From an uncultured Pelagibacteraceae bacterium (lineage in GTDB: Bacteria > Pseudomonadota > Alphaproteobacteria > Pelagibacterales > Pelagibacteraceae), in contig CACFAT010000001.1 of the NCBI GenBank assembly GCA_902564385.1, forward strand, positions 208,322-272,321: 64,000 nucleotides of DNA. The letters are read 5' to 3'. The notes under the pieces are model-generated. The model ran no database searches. It was not told where the DNA came from and was given only the letters and a program-made list of their open reading frames with translations. The position numbers and the translations under genes are program-made. This document shows positions 50,341 to 59,298 of the stretch, one piece after another (the stretch's first letter is position 1; each line of letters opens with the position of its first letter).

Positions 50341-51360
50341 ATGAAAGATATTGCAATTGTTGATCCATATCCAAGAACTATGGAGCTTATTTTTTCAAAA
50401 CCAAAATTAAATGAATTAAAAAATAAATTTAAGCTTATTTTCGCACCAAAAACAAATAAACAAAAATTTTATATTAATAATATTCATAAAGCCAAATTTA
50501 TAATTGGACAGCCTGATCTTCCTAAATTTTTATTAATGAAAGCAAAAAAGTTGAAAGCAGTAATAAATGTCGAAAGTAACTTTCTAGATAATATGGATTA
50601 TAATTATTGCTTTGATAAAGGTATTCATGTTATTGCAACTTCACCCGTTTTCTCGAAACCAGTCGCAGAAATTGCGATTGGATTTACACTCTCTCTTCTT
50701 AGAAATATTCATGGAGCAAATCAGGATTTCATTAATAAAAAGGAAAAGTATGGATTAGATGGAAATCTTAAGGCTTCATTGTTATCAGACAAAAAAATTG
50801 GATTATTGGGATTTGGAGACCTAGGGAAAGCTTTGGTTCCATTATTGAAACCATTTTCGAGTAAAATAAATATCTATGATCCTTGGATACCAAACAAAAA
50901 AATTATTAATCAAGGATTTAAACCAATTACTTTAAAAAAAATGTTTAAAGAATGTGAAGTTATTTATGTGCTTGCTGCAATTACTACAAAAAACAAAGGA
51001 CTGATTAATAAAAAATTTCTCAATCTTATGAAATCAAACTCACTTTTTATACTAATGAGTAGAGCTGCAGTTGTTAACTTTAAAGATTTAAAAAATAGGC
51101 TTAAAAAAGGTGATATTTATGCAGCGCTTGATGTTTTTCCTGAGGAACCAGTTAAAAAAAATGACCCAATAAGAAAATTAAAAAATGTTTTATTTTCAGC
51201 ACATAGAGCGGGTGCTTTAGACAAGGCATTCAAGGAAATGGGCAATATTGTTTTTGAAGATATGAAATTAATTTCAAAAAATCTTAATCCAAGATTTTGT
51301 AAAAAAGCTCAAAGAAAAACTGTTCATCTTTTAAGGTCAAAACCTGTTGCAATTAATTAA
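50341..51360 (+). CDS. D-isomer-specific 2-hydroxyacid dehydrogenase family protein
   Basis: KIGLLGFGDLGKALVPLL, LMSRAAVVNFKDL, DVFPEEPVKKNDPIRKLKNVLFSAHRAG. Confidence 0.88.
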   Translation: MKDIAIVDPYPRTMELIFSKPKLNELKNKFKLIFAPKTNKQKFYINNIHKAKFIIGQPDLPKFLLMKAKKLKAVINVESNFLDNMDYNYCFDKGIHVIATSPVFSKPVAEIAIGFTLSLLRNIHGANQDFINKKEKYGLDGNLKASLLSDKKIGLLGFGDLGKALVPLLKPFSSKINIYDPWIPNKKIINQGFKPITLKKMFKECEVIYVLAAITTKNKGLINKKFLNLMKSNSLFILMSRAAVVNFKDLKNRLKKGDIYAALDVFPEEPVKKNDPIRKLKNVLFSAHRAGALDKAFKEMGNIVFEDMKLISKNLNPRFCKKAQRKTVHLLRSKPVAIN

Positions 51361-51382
51361 TTTTTTTTTTAATTTAAATTAA

Positions 51383-52132
51383 ATGACTTCAACAAATAAA
51401 TTGCTTTTAGAGGCTAAAGGTATCACAAAGTATTTTGGAACAATAACTGCTTTAGAAAATGTTAATTTAAAAGTGCACGAAGGTGAATGTTTAGGTGTAG
51501 TGGGAGATAATGGTGCAGGCAAATCTACACTAATGAAAGTATTATCTGGTTTGTACAAACCAAGTGCAGGTGCTTTGTTTTTTGAGGGCAAAGAACATGT
51601 GTTAGATAGCCCAAAAGACTCTCAAAATTTAGGTTTAGAAATGGTTTATCAAGATCTTGCATTGGCAGGTAATTTACCCATTGGAGAAAATATATTCTTA
51701 GGAAGAGAGCCTACAAAAAATATTGGCTTCTTAAAATTTCTAGATTTTAAAAAAATTCAAGAAATGACAAGCGCACACTTAGAGAAACTAAAAATAAATG
51801 TTAAAAGTGCTGATCAGAAAGTAGAGGAATTATCTGGAGGACAAAGACAAGCGGTTGCAATAGCTAGATCAACAGCATTTAATGCCAAAGTTGTTATAAT
51901 GGATGAACCAACTGCTGCTTTAGCAATAAAAGAAGTTGGAAAAGTATTAGACTTAATTAACAAATTAAAAAGTACAGGCGTAGGTGTTATAGTAATAAGC
52001 CATAGAATGGATGATATTTTTACTGTTTGTGACAGAGTAATGGCACTTTTTCAAGGAACAAACTTTGCTGAGTCTCAATTAGATAAAACTTCAAGAGATG
52101 AAGTCATTGGTTGGATTATGGGAAAAAAATAA
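51383..52132 (+). CDS. Sugar ABC transporter ATP-binding protein (single-NBD)
   Basis: [41 protein letters not shown]. Confidence 0.94.
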   Translation: MTSTNKLLLEAKGITKYFGTITALENVNLKVHEGECLGVVGDNGAGKSTLMKVLSGLYKPSAGALFFEGKEHVLDSPKDSQNLGLEMVYQDLALAGNLPIGENIFLGREPTKNIGFLKFLDFKKIQEMTSAHLEKLKINVKSADQKVEELSGGQRQAVAIARSTAFNAKVVIMDEPTAALAIKEVGKVLDLINKLKSTGVGVIVISHRMDDIFTVCDRVMALFQGTNFAESQLDKTSRDEVIGWIMGKK

Positions 52133-52134
52133 AT

Positions 52135-53148
52135 ATGGAAGATAAAGAAAAAAAACAAGATAGCTTATACGTAAAACTTATTCCATATTTTGAAAAATAT
52201 GGGATTTTACTATTATTAGTTATCATGATCTTGGTAATGCATATTTTGCAACCAGATGTCTTTTTGTCTTGGAGAAATGTAACAAACGTATTTAAACAAA
52301 TATCTTGGCAATCAATGTTAGCTTTAGGAGTTTTCATGGTGATTGTGACTGCAGGTATAGATCTATCGGTTGGCTCAATAATGATGCTATCGTTGATGAT
52401 TTTAGCAATAGTAGCTAAAGCTGGAGCTCCGTGGTTTATAGTTGTTCTAGTACCCTTATTTGCTGGATTTTTATGTGGGTTGATAAATGGTTTGGGGATA
52501 ACACTTTTAAGAATGCCCCATCCTTTTATAATGACTTTAGGAACTCTTTATATTTTTAGAGGAACAGGAAACCTAATATCAGGCGGAACACCCATAAGTG
52601 GATTTACCGATGAAGTTAGGTACTTGGGTCATGGTAGAATAGATCTTACTTGGTTAGGATTAGAGAAATCTCAATATCTCCCCGTAAGCTTAGTTTTAAT
52701 CGCAGTTGTATATTTTGTTTTTTGGGTTTTCCTAAATCATAGTCGAACAGGAAAGTGGATTTATGCAATTGGTGGCAACCCAAGCGCAGCAAGAGCTTCA
52801 GGAATTAATGTTAATAAAATTTTAATAATTGTTTATTCACTTTGTGGATTTTTATCAGGTATTGGAGCATTAATTTTAGCAGGAAGAACAGACTCTGGTT
52901 ATCCTAATGCAGGATTACAATCTGAATTGGATGCTATCGCAGCATGTATAATTGGTGGAGCTAGTTTCTTTGGTGGCAGAGGAACTGTTCTTGGAGTTTT
53001 TGCCGGAGTAATGATTATGGGAATTTTAAGAAATGGACTTAATTTGATGGATGTAAGTTCTTTCTGGCAACAAGTATTGATTGGCTCGATCATTGTGTTA
53101 GCAGTTTACGTGGATGTTTTAAGAAGAGATTTCGGCACGAGAAAATAA
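52135..53148 (+). CDS. Sugar ABC transporter permease (CUT2/RbsC family)
   Basis: AGIDLSVGSIMMLSLMI, SELDAIAACIIGGASFFGGRGTVLG; ATG at 52135 preferred over track start 52111. Confidence 0.93.
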   Translation: MEDKEKKQDSLYVKLIPYFEKYGILLLLVIMILVMHILQPDVFLSWRNVTNVFKQISWQSMLALGVFMVIVTAGIDLSVGSIMMLSLMILAIVAKAGAPWFIVVLVPLFAGFLCGLINGLGITLLRMPHPFIMTLGTLYIFRGTGNLISGGTPISGFTDEVRYLGHGRIDLTWLGLEKSQYLPVSLVLIAVVYFVFWVFLNHSRTGKWIYAIGGNPSAARASGINVNKILIIVYSLCGFLSGIGALILAGRTDSGYPNAGLQSELDAIAACIIGGASFFGGRGTVLGVFAGVMIMGILRNGLNLMDVSSFWQQVLIGSIIVLAVYVDVLRRDFGTRK

Positions 53149-53228
53149 ACACGTCAAAGTTGAATAGATGCTATTATAAGAGACTCTGTAAACAGTTGAA
53201 TTTTTTTTAAAAATTTTATTAAATTGAG

Positions 53229-53246
53229 CTTTAATAATTATTAAAG
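53229..53246. repeat. Perfect 18-bp palindrome just upstream of the substrate-binding protein RBS
   Basis: CTTTAATAATTATTAAAG equals its own reverse complement. Confidence 0.85.
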
Positions 53247-53255
53247 GGGAAATTT

Positions 53256-54188
53256 ATGAGAGAACTATCAAGAAAAATTGTTGTTTTAGTATCAGCAATT
53301 TTTTTATCGATAAGCATGATTTCAGCTTCATTTGCTGATGGTCATGGTAAAAAAATCTTGTTCAGTATTAAAGGTCCTGGGTCTGGAAATCCTTTCTGGG
53401 CTTCTGTTACAAAAGGTGCTGAAGAAGAAGCTAAAAAATTAGGTGTTAAGTTAATCTTGGTTGCGCCACCTCAAGAAGGTGATGTTCAAGCACAAATTAA
53501 CCAAGTGGAAGACCAACTTGCTAAAGGTGTTGATGCTTTAGCTCTTGCACCAGGAGATCCAAATGCATTTGCTCCAATTGTAGATGACGCTATCAAAAGT
53601 GGTGTTCCAGTTGTATTCGTAGATACAAAAGGGATCAATGAAGGTGTTACTTTTATTGGAACCAACAATATGAATGGAGCAGAATTAGCTGCTAAATTCA
53701 TTTGTGACAAAACACCAAAAGGTTCAGATGTTGCAATTTTGACTGGGATAGAGTCTCAATCAACAGCTTTACTAAGAAGAGACGGTGCAATTAAAGGATT
53801 TAAAAATTGCGGTTTAAATATAGTTGCTACTCAAACAGCTGAGTGGGATACTGCAAAAGGTAGATCAGTTACTGAGTCTATTATTTTGAAAAATCCTAAC
53901 ATCAAAGCAATATTTGCTTCAAATGACAATATGGGCTTAGGTGCTATGCAAGCTCTTAAAGATGCAGATATGAATGATGTTGTTGTTGTAGGTTTTGATG
54001 CAACTCCAGATGCTGCTACAAGTATCTTAAAAGGTGAAATGACTGCAACTATTGCTCAGTTCTCATATAACATGGGTGCTTACGGTGTTAAATATGCTCT
54101 TGAGCTAGCAAATGGTGGAAGTATTGATCCAAACATTGATACTGGAACACAACTAGTAACAAAAGAAAACGCTAACGATTTTAAATAA
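53256..54188 (+). CDS. Sugar ABC transporter substrate-binding protein (RbsB-like)
   Basis: Signal peptide; KILFSIKGPGSGNPFWASVTKGAEEEAKKLGV; SD GGGGAAA. Confidence 0.94.
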   Translation: MRELSRKIVVLVSAIFLSISMISASFADGHGKKILFSIKGPGSGNPFWASVTKGAEEEAKKLGVKLILVAPPQEGDVQAQINQVEDQLAKGVDALALAPGDPNAFAPIVDDAIKSGVPVVFVDTKGINEGVTFIGTNNMNGAELAAKFICDKTPKGSDVAILTGIESQSTALLRRDGAIKGFKNCGLNIVATQTAEWDTAKGRSVTESIILKNPNIKAIFASNDNMGLGAMQALKDADMNDVVVVGFDATPDAATSILKGEMTATIAQFSYNMGAYGVKYALELANGGSIDPNIDTGTQLVTKENANDFK

Positions 54189-54213
54189 TCATTAGTATAT
54201 AACATTTAAAAAA

Positions 54214-54244
54214 GGGTGGAATTTTTATTCCACCCTTTTTTTTT
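54214..54244 (+). terminator. Intrinsic terminator after the substrate-binding protein
   Basis: 9-bp stem GGGTGGAAT (54214-54222), loop TTTT, ATTCCACCC (54227-54235), then a T-run. Confidence 0.95.
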
Positions 54245-54262
54245 ATGTAATATAATCTTTTA

Positions 54263-54724
54263 ATGTTAATAAATATTAACCCTGTTTTAAGCCCTGATTT
54301 ACTTTTTAATTTAAGATCCATGGGTCATGGCGAGAAAATTATTCTTGCTGATGCTAATTTTCCTGCAAACTCTATGAACAAAAATGTAGTTCGATTAGAT
54401 GGGGTAGATATTAAAAGTGCAGCAAATGCAATTTTATCTGTTTTTCCATTAGATAGTTTTATCGTATCACAAGGGGGCTCACCTGCACTAAGAATGGAAG
54501 TAGATGATAAACCAGAGGAACTAACTGAAACTCATAAAGAATTTATTGATGCAGTAAAAAATAATTCTGGTCCCCAATGGAAAGTTGGATCAATTTCAAG
54601 ACAAAATTTTTATGAAGAAGCAAAAAAAGCATATTGTATTGTAACCACTACAGATGCTCGACCTTTTGGATGTTTTATTATTACTAAAGGAGTTATTCTT
54701 CCTGACGGTAAAGTCTGGTCTTAA
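54263..54724 (+). CDS. RbsD/FucU family sugar mutarotase/pyranase
   Basis: LSPDLLFNLRSMGHGEKIILADANFPA, C-terminal TTTDARPFGCFIITKGVI. Confidence 0.9.
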   Translation: MLININPVLSPDLLFNLRSMGHGEKIILADANFPANSMNKNVVRLDGVDIKSAANAILSVFPLDSFIVSQGGSPALRMEVDDKPEELTETHKEFIDAVKNNSGPQWKVGSISRQNFYEEAKKAYCIVTTTDARPFGCFIITKGVILPDGKVWS

Positions 54725-54728
54725 TTAA

Positions 54729-55643
54729 ATGAAATCTATATGTGTATTTGGAGTATTCGTTGCAGACTTATGTTTTATTGGTGAAAAAATTCCTGAAGTG
54801 GGGCAAACTATTTTAGGAACAAAACACTTAATAGGACCTGGTGGAAAAGGATCTAACCAAGCCATTGCTGCAGCAAGACTTGGCGGAAACATAAGTTTTA
54901 TTACAAAAATAGGTGATGATAATAATGCTGAAATGGCACTAAATTTATATAAATCCTCTGGAGTAAATACCGATTATATTATCAAAGATAAAAATCAATC
55001 AACTGGCGTTGCTGGTATTATGATTAATGCTAATACAGGTGATAATGCAATAAACATCATTCCAGGCGCTGCTGGCACTTTAAATAGTTCTGATATAGAT
55101 AATAATTTAAAAGCAATCGAGAAGTCAGATATATTCTTAACACAATTAGAAACACCATATGATGTTACAAGCTATGCTTTACAAAAAGCTAAAGATACTG
55201 GATCAATCACTATTTTAAATCCAGCTCCGGCTTCAAAAATATCTGAGAATGATTTTAAAAACATAGACTATTTTACACCAAATGAAACTGAGGCTAGTTT
55301 TTATTTAGAAAAGAAAATAGAAACAAAATCTGAAATAGAAAATGCAGCTAAAGAATTTTTAAAAAAAGGAGTAAAAAATATTCTAATAACTCTAGGTTCT
55401 AAAGGAGTTTATTTTTCAAATGGAACCGAAAGCCACTTTGTAGATGCTCATAAATTAAAAGACGATGTAAAAGATACTACTGGAGCAGGAGATGCATTTA
55501 ATGGAGCTTTTAGTGTGGCATTAGCTAAATCGTTAAAAATTGTTGATGCATTAGAATTTTCTAATAAAGTTGCTGGTATTTCTACAACTAAAGAAGGGGC
55601 TGCAAATTCAATGCCAACATATGAAGAGATCGAGGTTTACTAA
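54729..55643 (+). CDS. rbsK: Ribokinase / PfkB family sugar kinase
   Basis: GPGGKGSNQAIAAARLGG, DTTGAGDAFNGAF. Confidence 0.92.
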   Translation: MKSICVFGVFVADLCFIGEKIPEVGQTILGTKHLIGPGGKGSNQAIAAARLGGNISFITKIGDDNNAEMALNLYKSSGVNTDYIIKDKNQSTGVAGIMINANTGDNAINIIPGAAGTLNSSDIDNNLKAIEKSDIFLTQLETPYDVTSYALQKAKDTGSITILNPAPASKISENDFKNIDYFTPNETEASFYLEKKIETKSEIENAAKEFLKKGVKNILITLGSKGVYFSNGTESHFVDAHKLKDDVKDTTGAGDAFNGAFSVALAKSLKIVDALEFSNKVAGISTTKEGAANSMPTYEEIEVY

Positions 55644-55645
55644 GT

Positions 55646-56674
55646 ATGAAATATAACGCTGATAATAAAAGATATTCAGAGATGTTATATAGAACTTGTG
55701 GTGATAGTGGAGTTAAATTACCACTAATAAGCCTTGGGCTTTGGCATAACTTTGGAGGCAAAGTTCCACTTTCAAATATTAAAAAAATATTATTCTATGC
55801 TTTTGATAAAGGCATTACTCACTTTGATTTGGCAAATAATTATGGCCCACCTTACGGTAGTACAGAAAGTAATTTTGGAAAAATAATTAGCAAAGATTTA
55901 AAAAAATACAGAGATGAACTGATTATATCATCAAAAGCTGGTTATGATATGTGGGAAGGACCTTATGGAGAATGGGGGTCAAAAAAACATATTATCGCAA
56001 GTTGTGATCAAAGTTTAAAAAGAATGAAAATTGATTACTTTGATATATTTTACTCACATAGATTTGATCCAAATACACCTTTAGAAGAAACAGCAGATGC
56101 ATTAGAGAGTATTTATAAATCGGGAAAAGCTTTATATGTTGGTATATCATCTTATTCTTCCAAAAAGACGAACCAAATTTACAAAATTCTAAAATCAAGA
56201 AATATTAAATTGTTTATTCACCAGCCTTCGTATTCTTTAATTAATAGATGGATTGAAAAAGATTTAACTAAAACTATAAAAAAACTTAAAATTGGATGTA
56301 TTGCCTTTTCTCCTCTTGCTCAAGGAATGCTATCAGACAAATATTTAAAAAAGATACCTAGAGTTTCAAGAGCGAGTGATGTTACATCTTATTTAGATAA
56401 ATCTTTAATAACAAAAAAAAACTTAAAGATAGTTTCAGATTTAAATAAGATTGCAAATAAAAGAGGTCAATCTTTATCTCAAATGGCAATTTCTTGGGTC
56501 TTGTCAAATAATTATGTAACATCTGCTCTAATCGGAGTTAGAAATATTAACCAGTTAAAAGAAAATATAGAAAGTCTAAACAAACTTAATTTTACACCTT
56601 CTGAAATGAGAATAATTAATAAAACCGCTAAAGAAGGAGATATAAATATTTGGAAAGAATCAAGCTCTTACTAA
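55646..56674 (+). CDS. Aldo/keto reductase (YghZ/MgrA-like)
   Basis: ISLGLWHNFGGKVP, HFDLANNYGPPYGSTESNFGKII, YFDIFYSHRFDPNTPLEETADAL. Confidence 0.93.
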   Translation: MKYNADNKRYSEMLYRTCGDSGVKLPLISLGLWHNFGGKVPLSNIKKILFYAFDKGITHFDLANNYGPPYGSTESNFGKIISKDLKKYRDELIISSKAGYDMWEGPYGEWGSKKHIIASCDQSLKRMKIDYFDIFYSHRFDPNTPLEETADALESIYKSGKALYVGISSYSSKKTNQIYKILKSRNIKLFIHQPSYSLINRWIEKDLTKTIKKLKIGCIAFSPLAQGMLSDKYLKKIPRVSRASDVTSYLDKSLITKKNLKIVSDLNKIANKRGQSLSQMAISWVLSNNYVTSALIGVRNINQLKENIESLNKLNFTPSEMRIINKTAKEGDINIWKESSSY

Positions 56675-56675
56675 A

Positions 56676-57551
56676 ATGAAAATTGGAATAGATATTGGGG
56701 CAACAAAAATTGAAAGCGTCATCTTAAAAAAAAATGGTGATGAAATTGAGAGATCAAGGATCCCTTGCCCAAAGAGTTATAAAAAAATAATAAAAGATGT
56801 TAGTAAAATAGTTTTTTCACTAGATCGGAAGTATAAAAAAAAATTTCAAGTAGGCGTGTGTCATCCCGGATCTATAGATTATAAAACTGGACTACTTAAA
56901 AATTCAGTAAATGCCAAACAATTAAATAATAAAAAATTAAACATAGATTTATCAAAAGCTTTAAAAAGAAATATAAAATGTGAAAATGATGCAAATTGTT
57001 TTGCATTATCTGAAGCAATGGATGGAGCTGCAAAAAATTATAATGTTGTTTTCGGAATAATTATTGGATCAGGCACTGGAGGTGGAATAGTTATTAATAA
57101 GAAAATCTTAAAAGGTGCAAATTATATTTCTGGAGAGTGGGGACATCTTCCTCTACCAATTTTTGGAAATCTAAACGATAAAAAATATATTAAAAAAAAG
57201 ATATCACTTATGCAAATACAAAAGTTTACCTCAGGAAAAGGTTTGGAAAAACTTTACCATAAAAAAATTACTGCGAGAGAAATATTTAATAAATCTGATA
57301 AGTTTACAAAATCAATTTTTATTAAACATTTTAAAATACGGTTGGCTAGAGCACTTGTTAACTTAATTTATACAATTGATCCTGATGTATTTGTATTTGG
57401 AGGTGGATTATCTAATGAAATCTCTTCATTAAATGAATTAAAGAAAATGGTTGCAAAAAATATGGAAATTAAACATATAAATACGAAATTTTTAAAGGCT
57501 AAGTATGGAGATGCAAGTGGAGTAAGAGGAGCGGCACGGTTGAATTATTAA
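56676..57551 (+). CDS. ROK family protein (sugar kinase-like, no HTH, zinc motif missing)
   Basis: MKIGIDIGATKIESV, CENDANCFALSEA, GSGTGGGIVINKKI, GEWGHLPLP; CxCGxxGCxE absent. Confidence 0.88.
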   Translation: MKIGIDIGATKIESVILKKNGDEIERSRIPCPKSYKKIIKDVSKIVFSLDRKYKKKFQVGVCHPGSIDYKTGLLKNSVNAKQLNNKKLNIDLSKALKRNIKCENDANCFALSEAMDGAAKNYNVVFGIIIGSGTGGGIVINKKILKGANYISGEWGHLPLPIFGNLNDKKYIKKKISLMQIQKFTSGKGLEKLYHKKITAREIFNKSDKFTKSIFIKHFKIRLARALVNLIYTIDPDVFVFGGGLSNEISSLNELKKMVAKNMEIKHINTKFLKAKYGDASGVRGAARLNY

Positions 57552-57552
57552 T

Positions 57553-58407
57553 ATGACAAAAATCGGTTTTATAGGAATTGGATTAATGGGTGCTCCTATG
57601 GCAAAAAATCTTCTAAAATCTAAATATCAAGTCAAAGTTTTTAATAGAACTAAAAAAAAAGCTGATAAATTAAAAAATTATGGCGCAAAAGTATGTAATT
57701 CATTAAAGGAAGTTGTTTCTGACCAGGATTTAATAATTACTATGTTATCTGATGATAAGGCTATAAAAAAAATATATTCTAACTTAGAATTTTTAAAAAA
57801 TTTAAAAGCAGGATCTACAGTTATAGACATGAGTTCTGCAAATCCTAAAACAGCAATTAATTTATCAAAATTATTAAAAAAATATAAAGTTAATTTTTTG
57901 GACGCGCCAGTTTCTGGAGGCACAAATGGTGCAGAGAATGCTCAGCTGGCCATAATGGTTGGCGGAGATAAGAAAGTTTTTTCTAAAAATTTAAATATAC
58001 TAAAGAAATTAGGCAATCCTGTTTTAGTTGGAAAAAATTCTGCAGGTCAAATAGCAAAATTAGCTAATCAAATAATAGTAGGAATTACAATTGGATCTGT
58101 TGCAGAGGCTATTAAATTAGCACAAAAAAATAATGTAAATCCAATAAATATTCTCAAAGCATTAAAAGGGGGGTGGGCTGATAGTAAAGTTTTACAAACT
58201 CATGGATTAAGAATGATCAAAAAAGATTTTAAACCAAGAGGAAAAAATTTTTCTCAATTAAAAGATATGAACAACATCCTTGATTGTGCAAAAAATAAAA
58301 AGCTAGAATTACCTTTATCTAAAATAGTTAAAAAAATGTATAATAATCTCGTAAAAAAAGGATTGGGTAATTATGATCATAGTTCGTTATACAAAAGCTA
58401 TAAATAA
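57553..58407 (+). CDS. 3-hydroxyisobutyrate dehydrogenase / tartronate semialdehyde reductase family
   Basis: KIGFIGIGLMGAPMAKNLLK, DAPVSGGTNGAENAQLAIMVGG, GQIAKLANQ. Confidence 0.92.
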   Translation: MTKIGFIGIGLMGAPMAKNLLKSKYQVKVFNRTKKKADKLKNYGAKVCNSLKEVVSDQDLIITMLSDDKAIKKIYSNLEFLKNLKAGSTVIDMSSANPKTAINLSKLLKKYKVNFLDAPVSGGTNGAENAQLAIMVGGDKKVFSKNLNILKKLGNPVLVGKNSAGQIAKLANQIIVGITIGSVAEAIKLAQKNNVNPINILKALKGGWADSKVLQTHGLRMIKKDFKPRGKNFSQLKDMNNILDCAKNKKLELPLSKIVKKMYNNLVKKGLGNYDHSSLYKSYK

Positions 58408-58421
58408 TTATTGGAGATAAA

Positions 58422-59264
58422 ATGAAATTACTAAGAGTGGGAGAAAAAAGTCAAGAAAAGCCAGCCATATTAGATAAAGATGGAAAGTTGAGAGATATAT
58501 CCAAACATATAAATGATTTAGATCCAACTCATTTAAATTTTGAAACAATTGAAAAAATTAAACAAATTGATTTATCATCCTTGCCTGTGATTTCAAATAA
58601 TACAAGGATTGGTTCATGCATAACTAAACCAGGAAAATTTATTGCAATTGGATTAAATTTTTCTGACCATGCAGTGGAAACTGGAGCAAAACCACCAACA
58701 GAACCAATTGTGTTTATGAAAGCCAGTAGTTCAATCAATGGACCAAATGATGATATTGAAATTACAAGCTATTCAAAAAAACTAGATTGGGAAGTTGAGC
58801 TAGGTTTAGTTATAGGAAAAAATGCTAAAAATATCCCAGAGAAAAATTCACAAGATTATATCTTAGGTTATTGTTTAGTGAATGATGTAAGTGAAAGAGA
58901 GTGGCAAATAGAAAAAATGGGACAGTGGGTAAAAGGTAAGTCGCACGATACATTTGGTCCTATTGGTCCATACCTTGTGACCAAAGATGAGATTAATGAT
59001 GTAAATAACCTAAACATGGAATTAGATTTAAATGGTGAACGAATGCAAACGGGTAATACAAAAACAATGATTTTTAATGTAGATCATATTGTTTCATATG
59101 TTAGTCGATATATGTCCCTTCAACCAGGAGATATCATTACCACAGGAACACCCCCAGGAGTTGGAATGGGAATGAAGCCACAAAAATTTTTAAAAGCAGG
59201 TGATGAAATGAGGCTTTCAATTGAACTTCTTGGTGAACAAAAATCAAAAGTAGTAGCAATTTAA
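58422..59264 (+). CDS. Fumarylacetoacetate hydrolase family protein (2-keto-acid hydrolase/hydratase-like)
   Basis: PGKFIAIGLNFSDHAVETG, DWEVELGLVIGK, VNDVSEREWQ, KSHDTFGPIGPYLV, TGTPPGVGMG. Confidence 0.93.
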   Translation: MKLLRVGEKSQEKPAILDKDGKLRDISKHINDLDPTHLNFETIEKIKQIDLSSLPVISNNTRIGSCITKPGKFIAIGLNFSDHAVETGAKPPTEPIVFMKASSSINGPNDDIEITSYSKKLDWEVELGLVIGKNAKNIPEKNSQDYILGYCLVNDVSEREWQIEKMGQWVKGKSHDTFGPIGPYLVTKDEINDVNNLNMELDLNGERMQTGNTKTMIFNVDHIVSYVSRYMSLQPGDIITTGTPPGVGMGMKPQKFLKAGDEMRLSIELLGEQKSKVVAI

Positions 59265-59298
59265 TCCAAATATAATCTCTTTTTTGGTATAATAAATT

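Noticed and set aside
51369-51382. 14-bp palindrome TTAATTTAAATTAA before the second ABC ATPase
   Set aside because: Simple A/T sequence; such palindromes are frequent at this composition.
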